Under the pieces are notes generated by a model, which was given only the letters and a program-made list of their open reading frames with translations, was not told where the DNA came from and searched no databases. Positions 19,406 to 31,401 of a stretch of 64,000 nt of DNA are shown here, piece after piece (the stretch's first letter is position 1; every line of letters begins with the position of its first letter). Origin of the DNA: Hofstenia miamia. Lineage: Eukaryota > Xenacoelomorpha > Acoela. The stretch spans positions 1,526,498 to 1,590,497 of the forward strand of contig SCFE01000024.1 of NCBI GenBank assembly GCA_004352715.1, read 5' to 3'. The position numbers and the translations under genes are program-made.

Positions 19406-21392
19406 ATCGGTGGTGCTATGTCCTATGAAAAGTGGACATAGCGCCATTGATTATAATTTTGGTGGCGCTATGTCCTCTTGGCCATAGGACATATCGCCAT
19501 TTTGCCAATAACGTCGCCCCCTTTACTCCGATCTCTTTGAATTTTTTATATGTTTGAGAATATTGCCTAGCGCAACTTCTATTAAAGTATCAAAAAATTC
19601 AGGCTAATATTTTTAGGGTTACGCAAAAATGTTTTTTTTGCTTAATAATTATTAATTATTATTATCAATGGCGTTTTGTCCACCCCTAGAAGTTCGGGGC
19701 CCTATATCTCTGCGAATTTTGAAGATATTGATTTGGGACTACTTTTGTTCGTTTTTAAGCAAAACAATTGATCTATTTTCATTATAATATTGTGCAATTG
19801 CATTAGGACTACTGTGTTTTAATGTCATGGACTTCTTTGAAAAATCATATTGCGACTTTATTAAGAAACACGCTATATCTTAGTGAATATTTAAGATATC
19901 ACTTTCGGACCACTTTCATTCGTTTCTAAATCAAAATTTGGGATATAATAAGTTTATACTAATGTACTCTATCTCATGGACTACAGTTTTTAGGACCAAT
20001 TACTTCTTTGATACAAGTAAATGCAGAATGATTGCGACTTTTTAATCTAGGACTTCTTTGAAACAATAGAATGCAGGTATAGGGCGAACCCATTAAAAAA
20101 TAATGCCTCATTATCTCCACAATATATCTAGAAGATAATGCTTTTAGAAATTTTCGATTCATTTTACCTTGAAAAATTAGGTCTAGTAGAGAAATAATAT
20201 ATCATTATTTGGCAAGGACTACTGTTTTGTTCAACTAGGACTTCTTTGATGCAAGAAAGTGCAGAAATAGTGCGAGTTTCTTAAGAAACACCTTATTGCT
20301 CTGTGAATATTGAAGATATAGCTTTCGGAGTACTTTTATTCGTTTTGAAATCAAAATTTGATCTAGAAAAGTAATAATATAATAATTTTAGATAAGGACT
20401 ACTGCCTTTTCAAATTAGAACTTCTTCAAACAATCCCAGGCTCAAGTCGGGTCGACTGCACTAAGAAATGCAACATTGTCCAATCAATATTAAAGATATT
20501 GTTCTCGAACCAATTTTATTCCTTTGTAATTCAAAAAATAGATCTAGTAGACAAATAATAATGTAATATTGCTAAGGACTACTGCATTTTTGAGGATAGG
20601 ACTTCTTTGAAATATTAGAAAACAGATGTAGGGTCGCTATGCTAATAAGAAATGCTGCAGTGCTCTGCGAATATTAAAGATATCGCTTTCGCACCATTTC
20701 TATTTGCTTTCAATATAAAAATTAGGTCTAGAAATGAAGTAACATGGCAATATTGCAAAAGACTACTGCATTTTTTGAGCTAGGACTTATATGAAAGAGT
20801 AGAAAACAGAAATAGGGTCGCAATGCTAATGAGAAATGCTGCAGTGCTCTGCGAATATTCAAGATATCACTTTCGCACTACTTTCATTGGTTTTTGATGC
20901 AAAAACTAGGTATAATAAATTAATTATATGATACTGTTTAATATGGACTACATCTTTTGTAAGACAATAATTTTTTTTGAAACAAGGTATCATAGAAATG
21001 GTTACGATTTATTAAGAAAGGCTGCATAGCGCTGTTAGTTTTAAAGATATCGATTTTTAAATTATTTGACGCGTTTTTAAATAAAAATTTGGGTCTATAC
21101 AAATATTCAAAAAACTAAACGACTGCGGCCTACTATGTTTTTAAGTACCGGACTACTATACAACAATAGTCCGCCGACTTTCTTATAGAATGCTTCAAAA
21201 CTTTCATAGTATTAAGAAGAGACCATTATAAAATCCTTCATATAGTTTTTAATATCAAATTTAAAGTCTGGTATACTTTTATTAGGGTTCAAACTTGAGA
21301 AGTCCGAAAACTGGGACAAAACGCCACTGATAATAATAGAGGTGGACATAGCGCCACCGATAATTTGTTATTAAGGACATAGCGCCAGCGAT
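19406..21392. mobile_element. Inverted-repeat-bounded element with satellite interior
   Basis: The left end is ATCGGTGGTGCTATGTCC and the right end is the reverse complement of ATCGCTGGCGCTATGTCC. Each end carries extra copies of the GGCGCTATGTCC motif in both orientations (left near 19,432, 19,460 and 19,485; right near 21,345). A variant TGGCGTTTTGTCC lies just inside both ends (19,671 and, inverted, 21,316). There is no coding capacity. Flanks are (TTA)n-like on both sides, which blurs any target duplication. Probably a non-autonomous DNA transposon; superfamily not assigned. Confidence 0.7.
19690..21110 (+). repeat. ~183-bp tandem repeat inside the inverted-repeat element
   Basis: The block AAGATATCGCTTTCG(G/C)ACCA recurs near 19,721, 19,892, 20,310, 20,492, 20,676, 20,861 and 21,043. 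The last five spacings are 182-185 bp. Associated blocks are AGGACTACTGCATTTT, TAGGACTTCTTTGAAA and AAGAAATGCTGCA. About eight units are visible, one near 20,110 being poor. Confidence 0.8.
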
Positions 21393-21423
21393 TAGTATTA
21401 TTATTATTATTATTATTATTATC
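21393..21423. repeat. (TTA)n microsatellite
   Basis: A short TTA-repeat run abuts the right end of the inverted-repeat element; a similar short run lies left of it (19,391-19,400). It may be the target preference of that element. Confidence 0.8.
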
Positions 21424-21652
21424 CTTATGCCTACAAGGCTTAATATAATATTGTATTATTAAGAAATAACATTAAAAGTTACTATTTCACGAAGAGGCAT
21501 CAGAGAAAATCGTGGAAGTTTAATTATGCATTGTTTCATCTGAATTGGTTGCCTCCTTCTTTTGCGGTTTTTTGGAATTTCCGTCAACTTTAACATAACA
21601 TTGCTTTAAAATTATGTTGATTACATAATTAAGGTAGAGAACTATATACAAA

Positions 21653-22335
21653 AGATGAAAGTGGGGACAATTATTGTGAACTGCCCCACATTATTGGCCA
21701 ACGTTTTATATTCTACCACCCAAAATTGCACTACTAAAAAAATTATGCTCCAAAACTACTTACAATATTATATTGTCCCATATTTGTTCTATGAGAATTT
21801 TCATTGCCATACACTTTAATTGCTAGAATTTACAGAATAAGTTTTTTTAAGTGTCATCTCTACTATTACTAGCTATAAGAATGTAATAACAAACGTGATA
21901 CCAACTTATATTAATAAAATTAATTAATAACTAAATGAAATTTAATTTTAACCATATACAGTTTTTTAAAGCTAATATTTTATGTTATACATTTATGAAA
22001 GGAAGATTTCCATTCTTCCAATGTAATTGCAAAGCCTTTTGGTTACAAATCACTTGAAAATGATATTGCTGATATTATTTAATAGAATCAAATTTCACCA
22101 AGAGGTAAAAATGAATGGTAATGAACTTTTCAAAATACGACTAAATTTAAAATTAAATTCATTTTTAAGCATGGAATTTTGAAGGAAAAAAGTGTGTTTA
22201 CAATTCCTTATTTTATTCTTTCTTAACTAAAAAGTGCTTTTGCCCCACTTTTGCTCCATGGATACGCACTTTACAAAAATTTGCTTCACAACTGGCCCGA
22301 CTTGCCCCATGGTTCGACCCGCCCCACTTTCATCT
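21653..22335. mobile_element. Candidate MITE with 14-bp inverted ends
   Basis: AGATGAAAGTGGGG at 21,653-21,666 is matched by its exact reverse complement at 22,322-22,335. G/C-rich pieces containing GCCCCA lie just inside both ends. The outer bases resemble hAT ends (CAGAG on the right). No clean 8-bp duplication is visible, and there is no transposase. About 683 bp. Confidence 0.5.
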
Positions 22336-22339
22336 CTGA

Positions 22340-22991
22340 AATATACAAATATCAATAACCTTTTCATATTTGTTTTTCTGTATAATTGTAAGTTGTTATA
22401 GTAAATATTAGTGAATATATATATATATATATATACAGTATTTGTTAAAAAGATCTGCCCACCTCTCAAATTAGTAAGTAAAATTTAAATGCATGGATTG
22501 TTGAACTTCTATTACAAACATATTATTTAACATTAACAAAATATGTAATCAGATGATTATATAGTGTACACATGACGTAAAAATAACAGAAAGATAAAGG
22601 TTTTAAACAGTTATTGCTCATAAAGTTCCCTTACCTATTAATTAGATTAATGAAACTTTTCATGAAAAAATATCTTTTCCAAGTAAATTTTTGTTATGTA
22701 AATGTACTCTAATTGCACAACAAATACTGGTCAACCTTTTATAGAATAAAGAGAGAGGGAAAAATTATAATTGCATAAAATCTATAGTAATATTTTTTCG
22801 TACGACCGCACTTTCTTTTTGTGGTAATCATCACTAACCAAACACGCGTGCATGAATTTGTTTTTTTAACATCAAGTCATATTATTTTTTAACACAAGTG
22901 GTAACAAAGAATTCACGTGTGATATTTAGGCAGTTTTTCTCATTTGTACTTAATATTTCATGAGGTAATCGGATGTTTTGGCCGAATATTG

Positions 22992-23041
<50 letters not shown>

Positions 23042-23985
23042 TGATGGATCTCATCCAGTTAATCCGGTCAGGTTAACATCAAAGTTAGACTGAATGTAAT
23101 TAATGAAAAATTCATATATTTAAAATTTGAAATATTTTGGTTCTTCCAAATACGTCGATGTTAGTATTGATTATTATGAAGTTTGCTAAATGAACCACTC
23201 TGTAAAAATAGTTAGATGATATAGATTTAATTACTTTTCGAGATTGTAGTATTTATTTTCCGTGCATTCTAAAACGAGCTTTCTTTGAAGTAAGTTTTAT
23301 ATAATCATATGTATCAATTTCTTATTTATTATTTAGTAGTTTATTTAAAAATATTAAGTCTAAAATTTCAAAATCGATGGAAATGGGTAAAATCTTAAAT
23401 TGCCTTAAGGATTATAGTCTATATTTTTCTTGTTAGAAGGCCATTAAATGCAACGTCCGTTTATAGTATATGGAGATACATATAAGTAATATATATATAT
23501 ATATATATATATATAGCAGCAAACAATTTGTGCTTTATAAATCCAGCCATAAATAACAAGACCCTATTTAAATTAACTTTAACGATTATATATTGCTAAG
23601 TGTATGCAGTATTTAGAATATATAGAACCAAAAGTTTGGTATATTATTATATTATATATATGTAGAGAAATAAAAAACGACTTACTTTGACGAATTCTAT
23701 CCGTCTAGAAGAACTGCGGCATTTCAAATTTGAATTCAAATTTTTAACCAATCAGGTTTGAAGAATTCTTGTTCCCGCAGAAATTTTTCAAGATTCGTCT
23801 GCCTCTTAGAATGTTAACAAATATTTTCTACGATTGAAAGTGTGAAAATTTATTTGCGGTAAACTTTAGTAAACTGTAGGGCATTGTCAAAAACAAATAA
23901 TCTAGAAATGAATGAATAATAATTAGTAATTGTCTGTTCTAATACATGAAACTACACCTGACAATATATATAACTCATATTTGAA

Positions 23986-24010
<25 letters not shown>
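22340..24010. other. AT-rich stretch with (TA)n tracts, no gene
   Basis: Contains TA microsatellites at about 22,417-22,435, 22,998-23,038, 23,486-23,514 and 23,990-24,018. I see no supported gene, splice-site pairs or transposon ends. Confidence 0.5.
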
Positions 24011-24019
<9 letters not shown>

Positions 24020-25500
24020 TGATTTTTAAGTGAAAACCTGTATTGTATAGAAAAATGTCAAAATATAAGATCACAATAAGGTTGATTTTGTATATTTAAT
24101 CAGAATTGTTAAATAGAAAACATATATTGCTTTAAAAGTATTAATGTTATAGCTTATAAACTATAAAGTACCTAGAACTTCGTATGAATTGCTAGTTATA
24201 TGCGCAAAAGCTACTGGACATTGTCCAAAAAATTTAAAAAGTCGACCCACTAAACATAAGCTCCTGTTCAAATCCTGTACAAATCATTTATATTTATGTT
24301 ATTTCTCCTAATTTTATGATTATTTATATATATAACCAAGCTTTTTTGAAATTTATTGTATATTAGAAAGCATATATTTCTTATATATGTATTATGAATA
24401 GCTACAACACTTCAACATGTAAAAATAGTTTTTATATATTTCTTAAAACTAGAAGTGCGACAATGGGTAAAAATACCTATAGGTCTTTTTTCTTTGGTTT
24501 ATTATTCATTCAACAAAAACACTAGCAGGTACATATACTTTCCATTATGTGGATAATATAATCTCATTGAATTTGGTGTTAGTAGAAATTATGTTTCCAT
24601 TCAATAATTTTCGCATTTGAAACATCTGTTGTAAATATATTCTCAAGGAGTAATCGCAATTAAATTTATTTTGTCTTTTGAGTAACTGTAATAAGACATG
24701 TAAACATATTCAGTTTTGTCATATCCACTTTGGGTTGGCGGAAAGTTTTTGCTTTCAATCGTATAATGTTACGCCATTAAATGATTTTTGCATTAATTGC
24801 TAATTGAATGTATAGGTTATAATACAACCTTGAAAAATGTATGATATGCAACTGTTTCATTGCATTTTCACAGTACTAGCTACGTACATGACATTATATT
24901 TAAAAACACATATTTCTTATGTTTTTGATACACATCGCCGTTATCAAGCTCATTCTTAATTGCTATTATTGTAAGCTGCTTTCAACATTACGTTGAAATC
25001 TATGAAACACAAATTTTAAATTTTCGCTTGCACTGTTAAATTTTTTCTTATGGTAAGAGTTAAATAACTGGTTTGCTTCATAAATAATCAAATGGTTATG
25101 TAGACGTAATTGTTTTCTTAATATAATATGTTTTCCCATTTTCTTACAATAATATGCTTCATTTATATATAGATATTTAAAAGCAATTATTTCCTACAAT
25201 AGCATTATTTTAATTATTTATGTCACCATCAAAATATATAAAATTTATTTAGTAATTTTTACAATTTATTTTAGAGACAGTAAAGTAAAAATGGTCCAAG
25301 AAAGTTATAACGCAGAAAGTTCAGTATAAAGTTCACTCATTGAAAAAGTTATATTCCAATCTTCAAAGAACAATATCATTTCTGTTTCGTGTTAATATTT
25401 ATATGTGAAGTTAAATATGCATGTGGTTTAGACAACATACCTGTACATTAAAATTATAAATGTAAAAAAATTTTTCATATTTTAAAAATAAACCCATACT
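24020..25500 (+). repeat. Plus-strand copy of the micro-exon gene 3' region (P1)
   Basis: Segments match the minus strand of the micro-exon gene's last introns and exon: 24,520-24,780 with 4,375-4,130; 24,840-24,930 with about 4,095-4,010; 25,255-25,395 with 3,835-3,700, including the terminal-exon acceptor and AGACAGTAA. The coding micro-exons are absent and the GAATTTG|GT donor is degraded, so this is a non-functional copy. It is followed directly by satellite array S1. Confidence 0.75.
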
Positions 25501-25549
25501 TAAATTTACTATAGTCCTAACACCTGTTTATTTTGTATATGTAATCTTC

Positions 25550-26453
25550 ATTGTTTAGTAAAAAACATATCTCCTTAGAGAAATTTTTAAATTTACTATC
25601 AACATTAGTAGTTCTTGTATGTCATCTTGAATTTTAAACATAAAACTTATATTGCTTAGACAATTTTTAAATTTAGGTACGTGATAAAGTTTTCTTAATT
25701 ACTGTGTCAGATATTTTATATTGCTTATATTAAAAACTCTTCTTAATTCCTATATAAAATGTTTAAATTTAGGATCGCCCTAAGGTTGTTCTTGTATGTT
25801 TCACCTTAATAGTTAAGAAGAAAACATATATTGCTTATATAAATGTTTAAATCTAGGATCGCCCTAAGGTTGTTCTTGTATGTTTCACCTTAATAGTTAA
25901 GTAGAAAACATATATTGCTTATATAAATGTTTAAATCTAGGATCGCCCTAAGGTTGTTCTGTATAATTCTTCTCAAATGTTAAGTAGAAAACATATATTG
26001 CTTATATAAATGTTTAAATCTAGGATCGCCCTAAGGTTGTTCTTGTATAGTTCTTATCAATTGTTAAGTAGAAAACATATATTGCTTATATAAATGTTGT
26101 TCCTGTATAGTATCTATTGATTTTTAAGTGAAAAACATATATTGCTTAGGGAAATGTTTGAATTTAGGATCGCCATAAGGTTGTTCCTGTATAGTATCTA
26201 TTGATTTTTAAGTGAAAAACATATATTGCTTAGGGAAATGTTTAAATTTAGGATCGCCGTAAGGTTGTTCTTGTATATTTCTTCTTAATTGTTAAGTAGA
26301 AAACATATATTGCTTAGAGAAATTTTTGAATTTAGGATCGCCCTATGGTTGTTCTTGTATATTTCTTCTCAATTGTTAAGTAGAAAACATATATTGCTTA
26401 GATAAATGTTTAAATCTAGGATCGCCCTAAGGTTGTTCTTGTAAATTTCTTTT

Positions 26454-26457
<4 letters not shown>
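25550..26457 (+). repeat. ~84-bp satellite array S1
   Basis: About ten units. Two subtypes alternate: one with TAAATGTTTAAATCTAGGAT and GCCCTAAGGTTGTTC, the other with GGGAAATGTTTGAATTTAGG and GCCATAAGGTTGTTC. All share ACATATATTGCTTA. The first units are decayed and the later ones near identical. It ends in (TA)n at 26,458-26,483. Confidence 0.92.
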
Positions 26458-26488
<31 letters not shown>

Positions 26489-27739
26489 GGATGTTTATTA
26501 TTTTTCAATAAGTAAAGTATTTCTTTATATCAATTTTACTTATTCGATTTAGAAAATGTATATAAGTTGAAAATTGTAAATTTTGAATAGTTTTTACAAG
26601 TCTTTCTGTATATTGTAATGGTTGATTTTCACTAGTTAATGTATATAAGTTGATATATGTATAATTTGAAAAGATTTTCAAGTGTTCCTGTATGAATGTA
26701 CTGTGAATATAATAAAATTGTATATATTTTGACAAATGTGTATCATAATAATACACTTGGTGTGTTTTTGTGCATGTTTAATAAAAATGTTCATTGGAAA
26801 ATTGTATAAGTCTTAAAACTTGTGTAAAACCTAAAAATATTTCAGGCTCAGGTGCGCCTGATTTTTGGATTTTCGTAACACAATTTTGCCTACATGTGTA
26901 TATTTGTGTAATACATGGGCCTACAAAATTTTATAGAAATCCATTCATTATTCACTGAGAAATTGATGAAAGTTTAAGCGTTTGAGGCTTTTTAGGCTTT
27001 AAGCCCAATTTTCTCAAAAACGGCTTCTAACAATTTTTTTAAAATTTTATATTTTATAGAGGAACATCTCTTCTCCAATTTCCATTATAGTGGTATACCG
27101 CAGATTGCCTGTGAGTCGAGAAATTTTAGGCCTAAAATTTTAGGCTTTTTGGCCAAACTATTTTAGGCTTTACAATTTTTTTTTAATATATAGTATTGTA
27201 TCAATGTTTAATTGGCAAATGTACATTTTCATGCAAATCCAATAATTTTAGGCTGAGATATTGGCAAAAATGTGAATTTTAGGCCTGATTTTAGGCCTAT
27301 TTTACTCAAAAACGGTTCCACAGATTTTTTTTAAATTTTTTTAATTTCTTGTATTACATTAAATCTACCACATATATAAGTCACTAAGCTGTAATATTCC
27401 TGTAACGTTGGCTGCATAGGTGTGAGTTTTTTAGGCTTTTTTATTATAGGCTCAGGCCTAAATGAATTTTACCAAAATTTTATGTTGTGGTTTTTATTGT
27501 TTAGGTTTGGTATGTGTGCATGCCAATTTTCAATGATATACCATTTGTACTTTGGTTGCTATTGGCAAAACCAATTTTGAAAAAATGGAAAATTTGAAAA
27601 ACTCAAGTGGCCATTTTTCAAGAGGCCTCAACACGTCCCTATGGAAAAATTTGCCAATTTTTTTTCATGATATGAAAGCATGGCAATTGAATCAGTTTTG
27701 CGTCCCTCAAATTTTTTTTAAAATTATTATTAAATGTGT

Positions 27740-28051
27740 NNNNNNNNNNNNNNNNNNNNNNNNNNNNNNNNNNNNNNNNNNNNNNNNNNNNNNNNNNNNN
27801 NNNNNNNNNNNNNNNNNNNNNNNNNNNNNNNNNNNNNNNNNNNNNNNNNNNNNNNNNNNNNNNNNNNNNNNNNNNNNNNNNNNNNNNNNNNNNNNNNNNN
27901 NNNNNNNNNNNNNNNNNNNNNNNNNNNNNNNNNNNNNNNNNNNNNNNNNNNNNNNNNNNNNNNNNNNNNNNNNNNNNNNNNNNNNNNNNNNNNNNNNNNN
28001 NNNNNNNNNNNNNNNNNNNNNNNNNNNNNNNNNNNNNNNNNNNNNNNNNNN
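27740..28051. other. Assembly gap (312 N)
   Basis: Inside module M1. Frames crossing it are artefacts. Confidence 0.98.
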
Positions 28052-28368
28052 ATTTTCGTCTTTGGCCTTGAATATCAGTGGCAGGTTTAGTTCTACAAAG
28101 TTTTGCTCAAGGAATCGATTATAGCACTTGGTGTTTTCTGTCCAACAAATGTACAACATTTGGATTTGGTTCAGGCGTTCAGCAGCAATGGGTGGTCAAA
28201 GTTAAAAAGTTGAAAATTTTTAAAATGAAAATTGGCAAAAATAGGCTTTTTGTGGAAAACCAATTTTTTGCGAATCTTACTCATTTTCAACGTACTTTCG
28301 ATTTGTGCAATAAAATTGGCACTTTTCGAAAAAAAAAATGCACAAATTTCCCAATTTCACGCCACTAT

Positions 28369-28480
28369 AAATGACTACGTCATTTGATTTTCTTGAAAGA
28401 AAATCAAATGTTTAGTCATTTACTTTGACAAGTGTATTAGACGGAATGCCACTAAAGTGTCATTCGAGGTAAATGTCTAA
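28369..28480 (+). other. Double-hairpin terminus of module M1, ending CTAA
   Basis: Hairpin 1 is a 14-bp perfect stem CATTTGATTTTCTT / AAGAAAATCAAATG (28,381-28,410) with an outer AAATGACT/AGTCATTT stem. Hairpin 2 is GAATGCCACT / AGTGTCATTC (28,444-28,465), ten pairs with one mismatch. CTAA follows 11 nt later (28,477-28,480). The layout resembles a Helitron 3' end (hairpin, about 10 nt, CTRR). Confidence 0.7.
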
Positions 28481-28547
28481 AATGAAAATGTTTTGGCAGC
28501 CATAAAAGTATATTTGATGTACAAGTGTTTTGGATAATTTAATTACT

Positions 28548-29639
28548 TTGATTTGTATAAAATGTATGTTGCTTAGTTAAATGCTTAACAGTAGGATCAT
28601 CATAATGTTGTTCTTGTATTCTTCATCTTAATTGTTAAGTAAAAAACATATATTGTTTATATAAATGTTTAAATCTAGGATCACCATAAGGCTGTTTGTT
28701 CTTGTATATTTCTTTTCAAATGTTAAGTAGAAAACATATATTGCTTATATAAATGTTTAAATCTAGGATCGCCCTAATGTGGTCATTGTAAAACTCTTCT
28801 TAATTGTTAAGTAGAAAACATATATTGCTTAGGGAAATGTTTGAATTTAGGATCGCCATAAGGTTGTTCCTGTATAGTATCTATTGATTTTTAAGTGAAA
28901 AACATATATTGCTTAGGGAAATGTTTGAATTTAGGATCGCCGTAAGGTTGTTCCTGTATAGGATCTATTGATTTTTAAGTGAAAAAACATATTGCTTAGA
29001 GAAATGTTTAAATTTAGGATGCCATAAAGCAGTTAGGTTGTTCCTAAATAAGTTTATTGAGTAATAATTAGAAAAGATATATTTTTAAGAAAAACATTTA
29101 AGTTTAGGATCGTCAAAAGGTTATTCCTATTTAAGTCTTACTGAGTGCTAAGTAGAAAAGATATATTTTTTATACAAATGTGTATAATTATGATTGCTGT
29201 AAAATAGTTCTTGTTCATTTCTTCTTAATTATTAAGTAGAAAACATATATTGCTTACTTATATGTTTAAATCTAGGATCGCCCTAAGGTTGTCCTTGTAA
29301 AACTCTTCTTAATTTCTAAGTAGAAAACATATATTGCTTACATAAATGTTTAAATCTAGGATCACCCTAAGGTTGTTCTTGTATATTTCTTCTTAATTGT
29401 TAAGTAGAAAACATATATTGCTTATATAAATGTTTAAATCTAGGATCGCCATAAGGTTGTTCTTGTATATTTCTTCTCAAATGTTAATTAGAAAACATAT
29501 ATTGCTTATGGAAATGTTCAAATTTAGGATCGCCATAGGTTGTTCTTGTAAATTTCCTTAAAATGTTATGCAGAATACACATGTTGCTTATATAAATGTT
29601 TAAATCTAGGATCGCCATAGGTTGTTCTTGTAAATTTCC

Positions 29640-29642
<3 letters not shown>
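28548..29642 (+). repeat. ~84-bp satellite array S2
   Basis: About thirteen units, with both subtypes. Near 29,035-29,215 there is a diagnostic ~180-bp variant block (GTTCCTAAATAAGTTTATTG, GGATCGTCAAAAGGTTATTC, ATGATTGCTGTAAAATAG) that recurs in S3 and S4. It ends in (TA)n. Confidence 0.92.
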
Positions 29643-29685
<43 letters not shown>

Positions 29686-30878
29686 GGATGTGTATTATTT
29701 TTACAATAAGTAAAGTATTTCTTTATATCAATTTTACTTATTCGATTTAGAAAATGTATATAAGTTGAAAATTGTAAATTTTGAATAGTTTTTTAAGTCT
29801 TTCTGTATATTGTAATTGTATATTTTAACTTGGTAATGTATATAAGTATATATATGTATAATTTGAAAAGATTTTCAAGTGTTCCTGTATGAATGTAATG
29901 TGAATATAATAAAATTGTATATATTTTGACAAATGTGTATCATTATAATACACTTCGTGTGTTTTTGTGCATGTTTAATAAAAATGTTCATTGGAAAATT
30001 GTATAAGTCTTAAAACTTGTGTAAAACCTAAAAATATTTCAGGCTCAGGTGCGCCTGATTTTTGGATTTTCGTAACACAATTTTGCCTACATGTGTATAT
30101 TTGTGTAATACATGGCCCCACAAAATTTCTAAGAAATCCATTCATTATTCACTGAGAAATTGATGAAAGTTTATGCGTTTGAGGCTTTTTAGGCTTTAAA
30201 GCCAATTTTCTCAAAAATGCCACCCAAGAACTTTTTTAAAATTTTATATATTATAGAGGAACATCTCTTCTCCAATATCCAATATAGTGGCATACCACAG
30301 ATTGCCTGTGAGTCGAGAAATTTTAGGCCTAAAATTTTAGGCTTTTTGCCCAAACTATTTTAGGCTTTTGAAATTTTTTTTAATATATAGTATTGTATCA
30401 ATGTTTAATGGGCAAATGTACATTTTCATGCAAATCAAATAATTTTAGGCTGAGATATTGGCAAAAATATGAATTTTAGGCCTGTTTTCAGGCCTATTTT
30501 ACTCAAAAACTGGTCCACAGATTTTTTTTAAATTTTTTTAATTTCTTGTATTACATTAAATCTACCACATATATAAGTCACTAAGCTGTAATATTCCTGT
30601 AACGTTGGCTGCATAGGTGTGAGTTTTTTAGGCTTTTTTATTATAGGCTCAGGCCTAAATGAATTTTACCAAAATTTTGTGTTGTGGTTTTTATTGTTTA
30701 GGTTTGGTATGTGTGCATGCCAATTTTCAATGATATACCATTTGTACTTTGGTTGCTATTGGCAAAACCAATTTTGAAAAAATGGAAAATTTGAAAAACT
30801 CAAGTGGCCATTTTTCAAGAGGCCTCAACACGTCCCTATGGAAAAATTTGCCAATTTTTTTGCATGATACAAAAGCAT

Positions 30879-31118
30879 NNNNNNNNNNNNNNNNNNNNNN
30901 NNNNNNNNNNNNNNNNNNNNNNNNNNNNNNNNNNNNNNNNNNNNNNNNNNNNNNNNNNNNNNNNNNNNNNNNNNNNNNNNNNNNNNNNNNNNNNNNNNNN
31001 NNNNNNNNNNNNNNNNNNNNNNNNNNNNNNNNNNNNNNNNNNNNNNNNNNNNNNNNNNNNNNNNNNNNNNNNNNNNNNNNNNNNNNNNNNNNNNNNNNNN
31101 NNNNNNNNNNNNNNNNNN
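30879..31118. other. Assembly gap (240 N)
   Basis: Inside module M2, at a position corresponding to the gaps in M1 and M3. The shared location suggests an assembly-hostile segment of the module. Confidence 0.98.
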
Positions 31119-31251
31119 CTACAATTTCAGGTAGAAAAAGTGGCACTTTTCCAAAAAAAATTTGCACAAATTCCCCAATTTCACCCCACTATAAATGACT
31201 ACGTCATTTTCCAACTACGTTGACTACGTCAACTCCGTTTCTAAATGACGT

Positions 31252-31351
31252 CATTTGATTTTCTTAAAAGAAAATCAAATGTTTAGTCATTTACTTTGAC
31301 AAGTGTATTAGACGGAATGCCTACAAGTAGGCATTCGAGGTAAATGTCTAA
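31252..31351 (+). other. Double-hairpin terminus of module M2
   Basis: Hairpin 1 is a perfect 14-bp stem with AA loop (31,252-31,281). Hairpin 2 is GAATGCCTAC/GTAGGCATTC, a perfect 10-bp stem with AA loop (31,315-31,336). CTAA is at 31,348-31,351. Compared with M1 and M4, three base pairs of hairpin 2 have changed on both arms (ACT/AGT to TAC/GTA), which is compensatory. Confidence 0.72.
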
Positions 31352-31401
31352 AAATTTAAAATTAGAAATTGTGTTTGAGTAGATTGGTGTAAAGTTTCTT
31401 T

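Larger units (their letters stand above)
26458..28500 (+). repeat. (TA)n plus TTTTAGGCC module M1
   Basis: After (TA)n and AAGGGGATGTTTATT, the module runs to a double-hairpin end. Its core holds many TTTTAGGC/GGCCTAAA motifs, often palindromic (GGCCTAAAATTTTAGGC). These sit inside an internal ~300-bp sub-repeat with the phrase CTCAAAAACGG. A 312-bp gap interrupts it (27,740-28,051). No significant coding. The flanking units M2-M4 are close copies. Confidence 0.88.
29643..31355 (+). repeat. (TA)n plus TTTTAGGCC module M2
   Basis: A close copy of M1, with (TA)n at 29,643-29,682, the same TTTTAGGC-rich core and a 240-bp gap (30,879-31,118). The terminus has an extra ACTACGTCA / TGACTACGTCAAC duplication before hairpin 1. 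Confidence 0.88.

Noticed and set aside
22227-22469. 80-codon minus frame
   Set aside because: It begins in a TA-rich tract and runs into the right end of the candidate MITE; no domain.
26505-26756. Minus-strand 83-codon frame, also at 36,633-36,884
   Set aside because: The two frames are copies of the same non-coding module start; the version in M2 is broken, and there is no sign of codon-level conservation.
27552-31223. Frames across the gaps in modules M1 and M2, including ones beginning MVAIGKTNFEKMENLKNSSG
   Set aside because: They repeat in each module as part of a non-coding repeat and rely on N for length. The flanking module sequence is rich in stops.
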